Shown here: piece by piece, positions 22,248 through 32,834 of the stretch | Numbering within the stretch: position 1 is the first letter of the stretch | Layout: each line of letters begins with the position of its first letter | Source: Musa acuminata AAA Group | Lineage: Eukaryota > Streptophyta > Magnoliopsida > Zingiberales > Musaceae | Assembly: GCF_036884655.1 (NCBI RefSeq) | Contig: NC_088348.1 | Coordinates: forward strand, 24,581,501 to 24,645,500 | Reading direction: 5' to 3' | DNA length: 64,000 nucleotides | Notes under the pieces: model-generated | Told to the model about the DNA's origin: nothing | Seen by the model: the letters and a program-made list of their open reading frames with translations, nothing else | The model's database searches: none | Translations under genes and position numbers: made by a program

Positions 22248-23821
22248 TGCTAGTCATAGGTGTCCAGCAAGCCAATCACGTGAGTGATGGCACGTGTGAC
22301 TTGACACGAAATCTTTTTGCATATTATAGTTTGGTATTTATCACTTTATATTGATTATTGTATATGTGCATGTATATATTGTGATGTCCTTGGATTCGTG
22401 CAATGGGAATCGGATCATGATGAGATCACAATAATGAGATCGATTCACCTTTAAACACAGATCCTAAATAATCCCGATCATAGGTTACTCGAGAGGGACA
22501 TCATGATAACTGGACAGACTGATATGTTGTATACCTGTCCATATGATAGATGCAGCTAGTCTCATAGCTGCTCGTGTGGGGACACTAGGGATACAGTACA
22601 AGTGCTCATTGGAGAATGAGTTCACTGATTGATCTGCTTTTGAAATGTTAGATGGTTGATGATGCCTTATTGTCAGACAGCAATTCTATAGTCCTAGTGG
22701 TGTATTTAGTCCTTAGACTTGAGACACCAAGGATGTCCTATATGAGTGCTCCGCTCTTTGATATCAGACTTATAGGTTTGGATATCCCAGATCTAGTACA
22801 GTTGGTCATTTAGAGTGGTAGTTGACCTTACGAGGGCTATTGAGTGTCGATAGAGGATCATCTACTCTCAGTGTCATGAGATAAATATCCCATGTATTCT
22901 TGCTCAGACAAATCCCTAGCCAGGGTCATTCGGGTTGAGAGAGAAAGAGTTCTCCGGGAGAATCCGATTAGAGCGAGACTCGAGTAAAAACCATATGGGT
23001 CTAACAACACCATGCTTGATATATGGTCTCTGGGATATTATATGGATGAGGGACTATAGGTACACGGTAACTGAGGATAGACAGGTCCAATGGATTGGTT
23101 TCCCCTGTATCGTTTAGGGACTATGGCGTAGTGGCCTAGTACATCCGTAGTCGATGAGTCGAGTGAATTATTATAGAGATAATAATTCACTAAGTTAGAA
23201 GGACTTCTGACAGGTATGACTCACAGCCAACTCGATATTGGGCCTAGAGGGTCACACACATATGGTAGGCATTGCGATGAGTAGAGGTTCAAATATGAGA
23301 TATCCGCCAGAGCCCCTGTCTTATTTGATATCCAATAAGCCCCTGAATTATTGGATTTCATGGACGAGATCCAATAAGAGCCCATGAGAGATTATTGGAT
23401 AGAGATCCACTAATCTAAAAAGCTTGGGTAATTGGATGCAGATCGAATCCCCACTATGGGAGGATCCATTATGATTCAAAGCCTCATAGGCTAGAGCCTT
23501 TGCTTGCCTCTCCTATTCTCCTCCCCCTCTCCACCTTAGAGCAGGCCTGGAGTTTTGAGGAGCATCGTCATAGCCCTGTTGTGTGGATCACCGTTAGAGA
23601 GAAGGATGCTTGACCTCCTTCACCCTCTCCTAAAGATTTGTAAGGAAACAGGGATATACGATCTTCCTAGGTTACACAATCTACTCTATATGCAGTTTTA
23701 AATTTCATGAATTTTGCGCATTAATCTTTGCACGACGACGAACATCTCTTTAGGAATAGGAGATTTTGTTTTTCTTGTTCTTCCGCTGCGCATGTGATAT
23801 CGCCCCCAACATTTTCCAATA
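22248..23821 (+). repeat. Copy F 5' LTR
   Basis: About 1574 bp; the right end is mutated (CCAAT where CCAACA is expected), so the last base is uncertain. Compared with the 3' LTR it lacks about 30 bp near 23470, including the CTATAAATTGG box seen at 27842-27852. This copy may therefore have no TATA. Confidence 0.85.
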
Positions 23822-23838
23822 GTGGTATAAGAGTCAGG

Positions 23839-25196
23839 TTGTTCGTGCGAATGATTGGTTTTGAACTATGTGTGTTGTGTTTAGGAAGAATTTTGACGTT
23901 AAAATCGTTGACGCAAAAACAAGGAAGGGCAGATGCTGCCCTCGATCTACGTGCCTGCAGCCACCTACAGCGGCAACCGCAGCCAGGCAGCACGGCGCCG
24001 GCGCATGCGCAAGCGCTATGCCTGCAGCAATCGGCCAGCGGCCTGCTTGCAGCAGCCTTATGGTCGATGGGGCTAGCAGCCTGTGGGCAGAGGCGCCTAC
24101 GGCCGCTTCTCCCACGGGGTGAGGCGCCGTAGGGCAACGGCGCTTGCCGCCGCTGCTCCCGCAGGCAAAACCCCCCCGTAGGGGCGATCACCCGGCGAGA
24201 CAGCACCGCCTGCAAGCGTTGCCCCGCGGGCAGAACCGCCCGCGACGCAGCACCGCCTGCGGGCGCTGCCCCGCGGGCAGAACCGCCCGCGGGGGCGCCC
24301 ACCTGCAAGGGCAACGCCGCCAGCGGGCGTGCCGCCTACAAGCGAGGGCAGCGCCCTTGCCTCGCCGCGCAGGCCACCGCCAGCAGGGTGGCGGCGGCGG
24401 TGGCAACAAGGGAGTAGGGCATTAGGGCATTCTTGGATAAAAAGATAGTTTTACCCCTATGAATTTTGGAAATTTTAATTATGTCTTTTTTATCTAAATT
24501 ATGAAAATACCCTTAGAATTTAGAAAATTCCTTACATATCCTTGATTTGAAAATATTAATTAATTAAAAAGTTTAATTGATTATTATTTTTTATTATTAT
24601 CTAGTACTCCTACATGATAATGATTTGTACATGTGATGTTTGATGTGAGGACGAGATGGACGATCATAGGGCATGGAGGTGCACCGTTGCACAAATAAAT
24701 CTTGATGTGAGTGATTAGGCCTACTGGCTCTGGCCTGACCACATTAGGTTGTGGTCCATGATCATCTGGTGTGATTGCTTATACACATACTAGATTTGTA
24801 TATAAATTTGCATGCTATGTAGATATATATTAAATATGTATATGTGTGATATGTCATATTAGGAGATCAAATTATAGAAACTTCTCTCTCAATAATATTA
24901 AGTCGGTAAACGTAAGGCAATTAGATTGACCCACGTGGCCTTCCATCATTATAGGTAGGAACCGATTCCCGGTGTAGGTTGAGTTGGTCGAGTCCCTCGA
25001 GGCTCACCTATATCGTGACTCGCTATCTTGCTTACGACATAGAGATGTCACCGATGACCTGAGGACATAGTATGCTTGGTCGAGTCCCTCGAGGGTATAT
25101 CATTAAATCAGACTCATCTTGTAACGAAGGTGTTGACTTAACTGAGCATCATGGTTGGTCGAGTCCCTCGAGACCATGGTGATTCGGAGGCCGAAT
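23839..25196 (+). other. Copy F leader: GC-rich island and repeated 18-bp word, no gag
   Basis: From 23930 to 24420 the base composition is strongly GC-rich, with a ~47-bp tandem repeat around 24200-24300 (CAGCACCGCCTGC, CCCGCGGGCAGAACCGCC words). Several ORFs on both strands are by-products of this composition. From 24420 it is AT-rich. The word TTGGTCGAGTCCCTCGAG occurs three times: 24984-25001, 25076-25093 and 25155-25172. There is no zinc knuckle, protease or integrase motif, so the gag-to-integrase part was deleted. Confidence 0.7.
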
Positions 25197-26600
25197 AGGA
25201 GTAGATAGAAAGATAGAGACCTATAAAGCAAGGCTAGTGGCTAAGGAGTATCATCAAAGGCAAAGTATTGACTATAACGAAACATTCGCACCCGTAGCAA
25301 TGCTAAAATCCATCCGAATTCCATTGGCTATTGCAACATACTATGATTATGAGATCTGGCAGATAGATATGAAAACTGCATTCCTCAATGGGAACCTCGA
25401 GGAGGAGGTGTATATGATACAACCTGAGGGATTCGTGTCCAAGAACTTCCCAAATAAGGTGTGTAGATTGCTTAGATCCATTTATGGACTAAAGCAAGCT
25501 TCCCGAAGTTGGAACATAAGATTTGATGAGGCAATCAGATCTTATGACTTCATTAAGAACGAAGATGAGCCTTGTGTATACAGGAAGTTAAGTGGGAGCG
25601 CTATCACATTTTTGATGTTATATGTGGATGACATCCTGATCATTGGGATGACGTAGGAATGCTATCTACAGTAAAGGCTTGGTTATCTAGACACTTCTCT
25701 ATGAAGGACTTAGGGGAAGCATCCTATACCTTGGGGATTCAAATCTATAGAGACAGATCCAAGAGGATGCTTAGCTTGTCCCAGTCCAAGTACATAGAAA
25801 CCATTGTTAAAAGGTTTGGCATGGAAAATTCCAAGAGAGGTCTCATACCGATGAGACATGGGATATCGCTTTCTAAGAGTATCTCCCCAAAGACTCCAGA
25901 AGAAAATGCGAACATAGATATAATATCTTATGCCTCAGTGATAGGGTCTATCATGTATGTCATGCTATGTACTAGGCCTGATATAGCACATGCTCTGAGT
26001 GTCACGAGCAGGTATCAAGCGGATCCAGGCTTAGAGCACCGAAAAGTAATAAAGTGTATCCTTAAGTACTTGAGAAGGACTAAGGATCTCTTACTAGTAT
26101 ATGGAGATAGTAGCCTCAAGGTTGAAGGCTACACAGACTCGAGTTTTCAGTCTGATGTCGATGATAGCAAGTCAAATTCGGGGTATGTGTACACATTGAA
26201 TAGAGGAGTAGTGTGCTAGAAGAGTTTCATGCAAGATACTACTGCTGACTCGACCACAAAGGCGGAGTACATTGCTGCATCAGATGCAGCAAAGGAGGGA
26301 GTTTGGGTGAAGAAGTTCATCACAGATTTGAGAATCGTGCCAGATAGTGAGGAGCTGATTTCCTTATATTGCGACAACAACGGGGCAATTGCTCAAGTGA
26401 AGGAACCCAGGTCTTATCAGAAATCTAAGCATGTTCTGAGGAGGTTCCACCTTATCAGAGAGATCGTAACCCGAGGAGATATAGTAGTGGAAAGAGTTCC
26501 ATCCGAAGATAACATTACAGATCCACTGACAAAGCCGTTGTCTCAAATTGTCTTTGAGCGTCATAGGGGTCTGATGGGGATAAGACACATAAGTGATTAG
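25197..26600 (+). pseudogene. pol: Copy F pol remnant: reverse transcriptase and RNase H
   Basis: Starts in the RT with TYKARLVAKEYHQRQ. It includes QIDMKTAFLNG and the catalytic LYVDDILIIG (near 25620-25650). A frameshift/stop near 25656 is followed by LGIQIYRDRSKRML and the RNase H start (25659-26219). A stop near 26220 is followed by the RNase H end with TTKAEYIAASDAAKEGVW and KHVLRRFHLIRE (26229-26600). Integrase and everything upstream are absent. Three frames and at least two breaks; inactive. Confidence 0.85.
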
Positions 26601-26620
26601 CTTTAAGTCAAGTGGGAGAT

Positions 26621-28200
26621 TGTTAGTCATAGGTGCCCAACAAGCCAATCACGTGAGTGATGGCACGTGTGACTTGACACGAAATCTTTTTGCTTATTAT
26701 ATTTTGGCATTTATCACTTTATATTGATTATTGCATATATGCATGTATATATTATGATGTCCTTGGATCCTGATGAAATTACAATAATGAGACCGATTCA
26801 CCTTTAAACACAGATCCTAAATAATCCCGATCATAGGTTACTCGATAGGGACATCGTGATAACCGGACAGACTAGTGTGCTGTATACCCGTCCATATGAT
26901 GGATGCAGTTGGTCTCATAGCTGCTCATGTGGGGACACTAGAGATACAATGCAGGTGCTCATTGGAGAATGAGTTCACTGATTGATCTGCTTTTGGAATG
27001 CTGGATGGCTAATGATGCCTTATTGTCAGACAACGATTCCATAGTCCTAGTGATGTATTTGGTCCTTAGGCTTGAGACACCAATGATGTCCTGTATGAGT
27101 GCCCCACTCTTTGATATCATACTTATAGGTTTGGATGTCCCAGATCTAGTATAACTGGTCATTGAGAGTGGCAGTCGACCTTACGAGGGCTATTGAGTGT
27201 CGATAGAGGATCATCCACTCTCAACATCATGAGAGGAATATCCCATGTGTTCTTACTTAGACAAATCCCTAGCCAGGGTCATTCGGCTTGAGAGAGAAAG
27301 AGTTCTCCAAGAGAATTCGATTAGAGCGAGAGTCGAGTAGAAACCATATGGGTCTGACAACACCATGCTCGATATACGGTCTCTGAGATATTATATGGAT
27401 GAGGGACTATAGGTACATGGTAACTGAGGACAGACAGGTCCAATGGATTGGTTTCCCCTATATCGTTTGGAGACTACGGCATAGTGGTATAGTATGTCCG
27501 TAGTCGATGAGTTGAGTGAATTATTATGGAGATAATAATTCACTAAGTTAGAAGGAGTTCTAACAGGTATGACTCATGGCCAGCTCGATATTGGGCCTAG
27601 AGGTTCACACATATATGGTAGGCATTGCAATGAGTAGAGGTTCGGATATGAGATATCCGCCATAGCCCCTGTCTTATTGGACATCCAGTAAGCCTATGAA
27701 TTATTGGATCACATGGACGAGATCCAATAAGAGCCCATGAGAGATTATTGGATAGAGATCCACTAATCTAAAAGGCTTGGGTAATTGGATGCAAATCGAA
27801 TATCCACTAGGGGAGGATCCATTAGGTTTTGACAGGAGGCCTCTATAAATTGGAGGGATTCAGAGCCTCATAGCTAGAGCCTTTGCTTGCCTCTCCTATT
27901 CTCCTCTCCCTCTCCACCTTAAAGCAGGCCTGGAGTTTTGAGGAGCGTCGTCCCAACCCTGCTATGTGGATCACCGCTAGAGAGGACGCTTGACCTCCTT
28001 CACCCTCTCCCAAAGATCTGCAAGGAAATAGGGATATACGATCTCCCTAGGTAACACAATCTACTCTATATGCAGTTTTAAGTTTCGCGGATTTTACGCA
28101 CCAATCTTTGCACGACGAGAACATCTCTTTAAGAATAGGGGATTTTGTTTTTCTTATTCTTCCGCTGCGCATGTGATGTCGCCCTCAAGATTTCCCAACA
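26621..28200 (+). repeat. Copy F 3' LTR
   Basis: 1580 bp, TGTTAGTC to CCCAACA. It keeps the CTATAAATTGG box (27842-27852) lost from the 5' LTR. A third copy of this LTR, reverse-oriented, is the solo LTR at 46190-47793. Confidence 0.9.
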
Positions 28201-28205
28201 CATAA

Positions 28206-29987
28206 GAGACCCCATGCAGAGTCATCGCGAGGGCAAACTTCGGGCCCACTAAGAAGAAGGCTCGACTGACCCGACCTACCACTCCCGAAGCCCACTCTCA
28301 CACTATTGAATTCATCCAAAATAGAAATATTCCTTCAAATCAAAGAGAGAGGACTTTTGAGAGCTCCTAATCTAATGAAGACCCCTCGGGAACTTAGAAA
28401 TTATTCAAAATATTATCGATTTCATCTTGACTATGGTCATGACACTAAGGAATGTCACGACTTGAAGAACCAAATTGAAGAGCTCATTCGCTGGGGACAC
28501 CTCGGTCACTACATCAAAAGGCCTCGGGAGGAGATACCACGTCGGGACAAAAAGCTTATGCCCAAGCTACTATGGGAAAATGCCCTAGACATTGGCAGGA
28601 GCCCGAGATCACTTTCCCAATAGAAGAAACTGAGCAACCAAACCATGATGACGCACTAGTGATCGCGGTTAGGATTGCTAATGCTCAGGTAAAAAAGATC
28701 ATGGTTGACACTAGGAGTTCCTCAAACATCCTCTACTTCGATGCCTTCCAGAAGCTTGGCTTAACAAAAGAAGATCTTACTCTGATGATGTCGGCACTGA
28801 CAGGGTTCGCGAGAGACTCTATCTCTCCCCTCGGCATCGCTGTTCTACCGGTCACCTTAGGAGAAGAACCCAAATCCAAGACTGTCATGTGACTTTTATG
28901 GTTGTGGAACTCCCCTTGGAATACAACGCCATCCTAGGCCGCCTGACCCTCAACAAGTTCAAAACCGTCATCTCCATCTACCATTGGGCGATAAAATTCC
29001 CAACCCGAGCTAGGGTCAGGGAAGTCCGGAGCAACCCACGGGAATCAAGATGATGCTATCTGGCAGTCATGACGCTACCCAAAAAACAGAAGCATGAGAA
29101 GAGCATCGCTGACCCTCGGGACACTGCAAAACTGTCAGTGCATCCCGAACCAAATGAACCTACCCTAGAAATTCTGCTAGAAAGAAACCGACTAGACAGG
29201 ATTATGATGATTGGGTCAGAACTCCCTGAAGAAGAACCAGTACAACTCATCAACTTTTTGGCCAAAAATATTGATGTTTTCGCTTAGTCACCAAAAGACA
29301 TGCCTGAGATTGATCGAAAGGTAGCACAACACTACTTGAATATTCGCACCCAAACATGACCAGTGAAGCAGAGGCCACGAAAGCTAGTCCCCAACTAACA
29401 AAAGGTAATAAGCGATGAAGCAGAGTGGTTACTGGTGACGGGATCTTTCACCGAGGCAAACCCCTGTTGGTTATCAAATGTAGTCCTCGTTAAAAAATCT
29501 AATGGAAGCTAGAGAATGTGCGTTGACTACACTGACCTCAACCATGTCTGCCCTAAGGACTATTATCCACTTCCAAGGATCGATCAACTAATCGATGTAA
29601 CCTCGGGACATGAGCTTCTCTCGTTCATGGATGCCTTCTCGGGATACAATCAAATCAAAATGGCCCCCGAGGATCAGGGACATACTACCTTCATCACACA
29701 CCAGGGAGTCTACTACTACAAGGTCATGTCATTTGGGTTAAAGAATGCTGGAGCAACATACCAAAGAATGATGAACAAGATATTCGCCCATTAGATCGAG
29801 AGAAACATAGAGGTTTACATCGACGACATGATCATGAAAAGCAAGTTCGCTTGAACTCACCTAGCAGACCAGGCGAAAACATTCAAGACGATTAGGAAGG
29901 ACGACATTCGCCTCAACCCTGCCAAGTGTGCCTTCAACGTCAGTTCAGAAAAAATCTTTGACTTTATCATCCACCAAAGGGGAATAG
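28206..29987 (+). pseudogene. pol: Copy D gag end, protease and first half of reverse transcriptase, broken
   Basis: Continues D after F. A degenerate zinc-knuckle zone (FHLDYGHDTKECHDLKNQIEELI, 28306-28623) lacks the first cysteine. The protease is recognisable by VDTRSSSNILYFDAF (28572-28892), where the usual Gly after Asp-Thr is Arg. Reverse transcriptase follows with RMCVDYTDLNHVCPKDYYPLPRIDQL, SFMDAFSGYNQIKM and the catalytic YIDDMIMKS near 29817. Several stops fall at former Trp or Gln codons (for example before RMCVDY and after NKIFAH). It is interrupted by B at 29988-29992 in KIFDFIIHQRGIDA. Confidence 0.83.
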
Positions 29988-29992
29988 ACGCC

Positions 29993-31216
29993 TGTTGAAT
30001 CTCGGATTTTGATGATATAATCAATTGGTGGGTTAATTGATCTAATCCATATTATTGAGTTAAGTGTGCAGGATTAACTACGATAATCAGAAAACATAAA
30101 GCAAGGATACCGGAGTCGAGTTTGATAGACGTTTAAGAGACCGGAGAATCATCGGAGATGCTGCCGGAACCGTCCGAGAAGAAATCGGGAACGTGTTGGA
30201 AGTTCGCCGAAGAAATCGTCGGAGGCTCGCGGAGATCACCAAGAAGGCTCGGCTACTCGTTAAAGTCATCATAAAGATTGGGAGCTTGCAGGGAGTCCGT
30301 CGGAAGAGTTCGTCGGAAAAGCTCGCCGGAACAAGACTCGACGTTCGCGGTTAAAAAACTTGCTTAGGATGTTTTTTTTATGTAGTTCACCTGTAATTAG
30401 GATTAGGATTAAGAGATAATCCTATATCCTGGTTAGGGGCCAACTGGGGCCAAAATCAGATTTGGTTTGGGCGAAAAATAAGCCAAACCAATGAATCGGA
30501 AAGTCAGGCGGTGGAACCGCCTGGCTGGGCGGTGGCACCGCCCAGCACCCGAGTGCTAGGCGGTGACACCTCCTTGGCTGGGCGGTGGCACCGCCCAGCA
30601 CCCGAACGCTGGGCGGTGGCACCGCCTGGCTGGGCGGTGGAACCGCCAGCACCGGGAACCCTAAGAGAATTCAAATTTTGGAGCCCAAAATTTGAATCCT
30701 CTTGAGGCCTATAAATACCCCTCAAATCTCAGCTGAGGTTACAACTTTTGAGAAGCATTTTGATTGAGAGAAAAGTCTTAGAAAGTCTTAGCAAGTCTTG
30801 TTTTCAATTTGCTAGAGAGTTCTCCTCCTTCCTTCTTATTGAAAATTTGTAAGAGGTTGAGCTGCTTGTAAAAGGTTGTAAGAGGGGTGTTTACCCTTCC
30901 ATTTCAAGAGACTTGCTAGTGGAAGGTGGGAGCCTCATCGAAGAGGGGCCTCGCAAGTGGAGTAGGTCATTTGACCGAACCACTCTAAAAATCGGCGTAA
31001 TCTCTGGTTTGCTTTTTATTATTGTCATTTACATTACTGCAAATCTTCTTACTGCTTTAGTTCCTTATTACTCTTGCTGCGCAACTTTAAGAATACGCCT
31101 TCAAGTTAAATTTCTCAAGTTTCATTCTTAACGTACGAAAGATTTTGTTAAAATCGAAGTTTTAATCCGCTGCACTAATTCACCCCCCCCTTCTTAGTGC
31201 CGCTCCGATCCTAACA
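29993..31216 (+). repeat. Copy B 5' LTR
   Basis: 1224 bp, TGTTGAATC to CCTAACA. GC-rich words GGCGGTGGCACCGCC and GGCGGTGGAACCGCC lie at 30504-30650. A 29-bp perfect-arm palindrome lies at 30669-30697 and the TATA box at 30710-30717. A C8-T run lies near the end. The short ORFs inside (for example 30913-31131) are not supported as genes. Confidence 0.95.
30504..30717 (+). promoter_or_regulatory. Copy B LTR promoter module: GC palindromes, hairpin palindrome, TATA
   Basis: Four to five GGCGGTGsMACCGCC words (30504-30650), each nearly self-complementary, come first. Next is a palindrome with 12-13 bp arms, ATTCAAATTTTGG and its reverse complement, around AGCC (30669-30697). Then comes TATAAATA at 30710-30717. 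The same order is present in the 3' LTR (38533-38746) and, reversed, in A (345-535) and C. The TATA role is standard; the roles of the palindromes are inferred. Confidence 0.7.
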
Positions 31217-31218
31217 AG

Positions 31219-31234
31219 TGGTATCAGAGCAAGG
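31219..31234 (+). other. Copy B primer binding site (initiator tRNA-Met)
   Basis: TGGTATCAGAGCAAGG, two bases after the LTR. The first 12 bases pair with the 3' end (with CCA) of the initiator tRNA-Met encoded at 17919-17990. Confidence 0.95.
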
Positions 31235-31268
31235 TTATCTCTCATATTTGGTTTAATACCCAAGAGAG

Positions 31269-32834
31269 ATGGCTTACTCCGGCATGCAAGAGGGCCATTC
31301 TATTGCACGACCACCTTTGTTTAATGGGTCGGATTACACATATTGGAAGACTCGCATGAGAATCTTCCTCATTTCTATGGACTTTGAGCTTTGGTCTATT
31401 GTCGAGAATGGATTTCAAAAATCTTCTCTTCCGATGAGCGAATGGAATGAATCGGAGAAGAAGGTTTTTGCTTTAAATGCAAAGGCTATGAATGCCTTGT
31501 TTTGTGCACTAGACAAAAACGAATTTAATCGTGTTTCAATGTGTGATTCGGCTTTTGATATTTGGAGAACTCTTGAGGTCACTCATGAAGGCACTAGCCG
31601 AGTGAAAGAGTCCAAAATCAACATCCTTGTGCACTCTTACGAACTTTTCCGAATGAAACCAAGTGAGTCCATCGGAGACATGTACACCCGGTTTACGGAT
31701 GTCATCAATGGACTCAAAGCTCTTGGTAAAGATTTTACTAACTTTGAACTAGTAACTAAAATCTTAAGATCCCTCCCTAAAAGTTGGGATCCAAAAGTTA
31801 CGGCCATTCAAGAGGCCAAAGACCTCAAAGCATTCCCTCTTGAAGAACTCATTGGGTCTCTAATGACCTATGAAATGACATGTCAAGCTCATGACGAGCT
31901 CGAGAACCCCCTTCCAAAGAACAGGAAGGATATGGCACTCAAATCACAAGAAGACCACTTGAAAGGAACATCAAGTGATGAGGACAGTGACAATGACATT
32001 GCACTTTTGACTCAAAAGTTTAAAAAATATTTAAGAAAGAACAGATTTAAAAATAATACAAAAAATAAATTTGAACAAAAGAAGGACCAAGTGATTTGCT
32101 ATGAATGCAAAAAACCGGGACACTTCAAGAACGATTGTCCTCAAGCCAAAAAGAGGACATCAAAGAAGAAGGCATTCAAGGCAACGTGGGATGATTCAAG
32201 CGCATCCGAAGAAGAGGAGTCCAACACCGAGCAAGTTGCTCATTACGCGCTAATGGCGTTAGGAGAAGAGGTATGCGATTTATTTAATGAAGATTTATCT
32301 TTTGAAGAACTGTCTATCGCTTTTCATGAATTATTTGATGAATGTAGAATTGTTAGCAAGAAGTTAAGTATCTTAAAGAAAGAGCATGCTTTGCTACAAG
32401 ATAAGTTTGATAGTCTTCAAACTCCTCCATGCTCTAAGTGTGAGCACTTAGAAGCAATAAAAAATGAAAACTTGCTTCTTAAGGAAACCTTAAACAAGTT
32501 TAAGGTCGGTAGCAAAGGATTAGATATGATCCTTGCTCACAAGGGTCACATCGCAAATAGAAATGGAATTGGATTTGTAAAAGGATTACATCAAAATCCT
32601 ACCACTTTCATAAAAGGACCTACATTACATGTTTCCTCTTATATGAAATGCAACTTTTGTTGCAAATCCGGACATATTGCCTACAAATGCCCATTTAGGA
32701 AAATTAGTTCACAAAAATTAATATGGGTTCCTAAAGGAACTATAAAGAATTCAATCATAAATAACAAAGTTAGTGGGTCAATTTTTGAGGCACCCAAAAT
32801 CAAATGGGTACCTAAAAATCATCCTCTTTTGTAG
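31269..32834 (+). CDS. gag: Copy B Gag polyprotein (521 aa)
   Basis: The first ATG, 35 bp after the primer site, starts MAYSGMQEGHS. The UBN2-like capsid part covers about residues 15-230 (NGSDYTYWKTRMRIF, FELVTKILRSLPKSWDPKVTAIQEAKDL). A charged linker leads to CCHC knuckle 1 at 277-290 (CYECKKPGHFKNDC), then a coiled, Leu-rich stretch (about 355-420) and CCHC knuckle 2 at 461-474 (CNFCCKSGHIAYKC). It ends at UAG. Reading past the UAG in the same frame gives [16 protein letters not shown], the protease active site, so the UAG separates Gag from Gag-Pol. It would form the particle and bind RNA. Copies A and C keep the same stop at the same place. Confidence 0.95.
   Translation: MAYSGMQEGHSIARPPLFNGSDYTYWKTRMRIFLISMDFELWSIVENGFQKSSLPMSEWNESEKKVFALNAKAMNALFCALDKNEFNRVSMCDSAFDIWRTLEVTHEGTSRVKESKINILVHSYELFRMKPSESIGDMYTRFTDVINGLKALGKDFTNFELVTKILRSLPKSWDPKVTAIQEAKDLKAFPLEELIGSLMTYEMTCQAHDELENPLPKNRKDMALKSQEDHLKGTSSDEDSDNDIALLTQKFKKYLRKNRFKNNTKNKFEQKKDQVICYECKKPGHFKNDCPQAKKRTSKKKAFKATWDDSSASEEEESNTEQVAHYALMALGEEVCDLFNEDLSFEELSIAFHELFDECRIVSKKLSILKKEHALLQDKFDSLQTPPCSKCEHLEAIKNENLLLKETLNKFKVGSKGLDMILAHKGHIANRNGIGFVKGLHQNPTTFIKGPTLHVSSYMKCNFCCKSGHIAYKCPFRKISSQKLIWVPKGTIKNSIINNKVSGSIFEAPKIKWVPKNHPLL

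Larger units (their letters stand above)
22248..28200 (+). mobile_element. Angela-like Ty1/copia element, copy F, internally deleted, inserted in D gag
   Basis: LTRs at 22248-23821 and 26621-28200, flanked by the perfect duplication CATAA (22243-22247 and 28201-28205). Inside are a diverged tRNA-Met primer site (23823-23838), a GC-rich leader, three copies of an 18-bp word, and only the RT and RNase H end of pol (25197-26600). Gag, protease and integrase are missing. The polypurine tract AGTGGGAGAT is at 26611-26620. The LTRs differ at many positions, so this is older than B. The lineage name is tentative, from the RT wording (YYDYEIWQ, SIYGLKQASRSWN) and the LTR length. Confidence 0.87.

Noticed and set aside
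23721..24425. Long ORFs on both strands in the GC-rich block of F
   Set aside because: Low-complexity, GC-driven open frames overlapping in opposite strands; no recognisable domain.
30913..31131. 72-aa ORF with a hydrophobic segment (twin at 38942-39160)
   Set aside because: It lies in the R/U5 part of the B LTR and is copied exactly with the LTR; no independent support as a gene.
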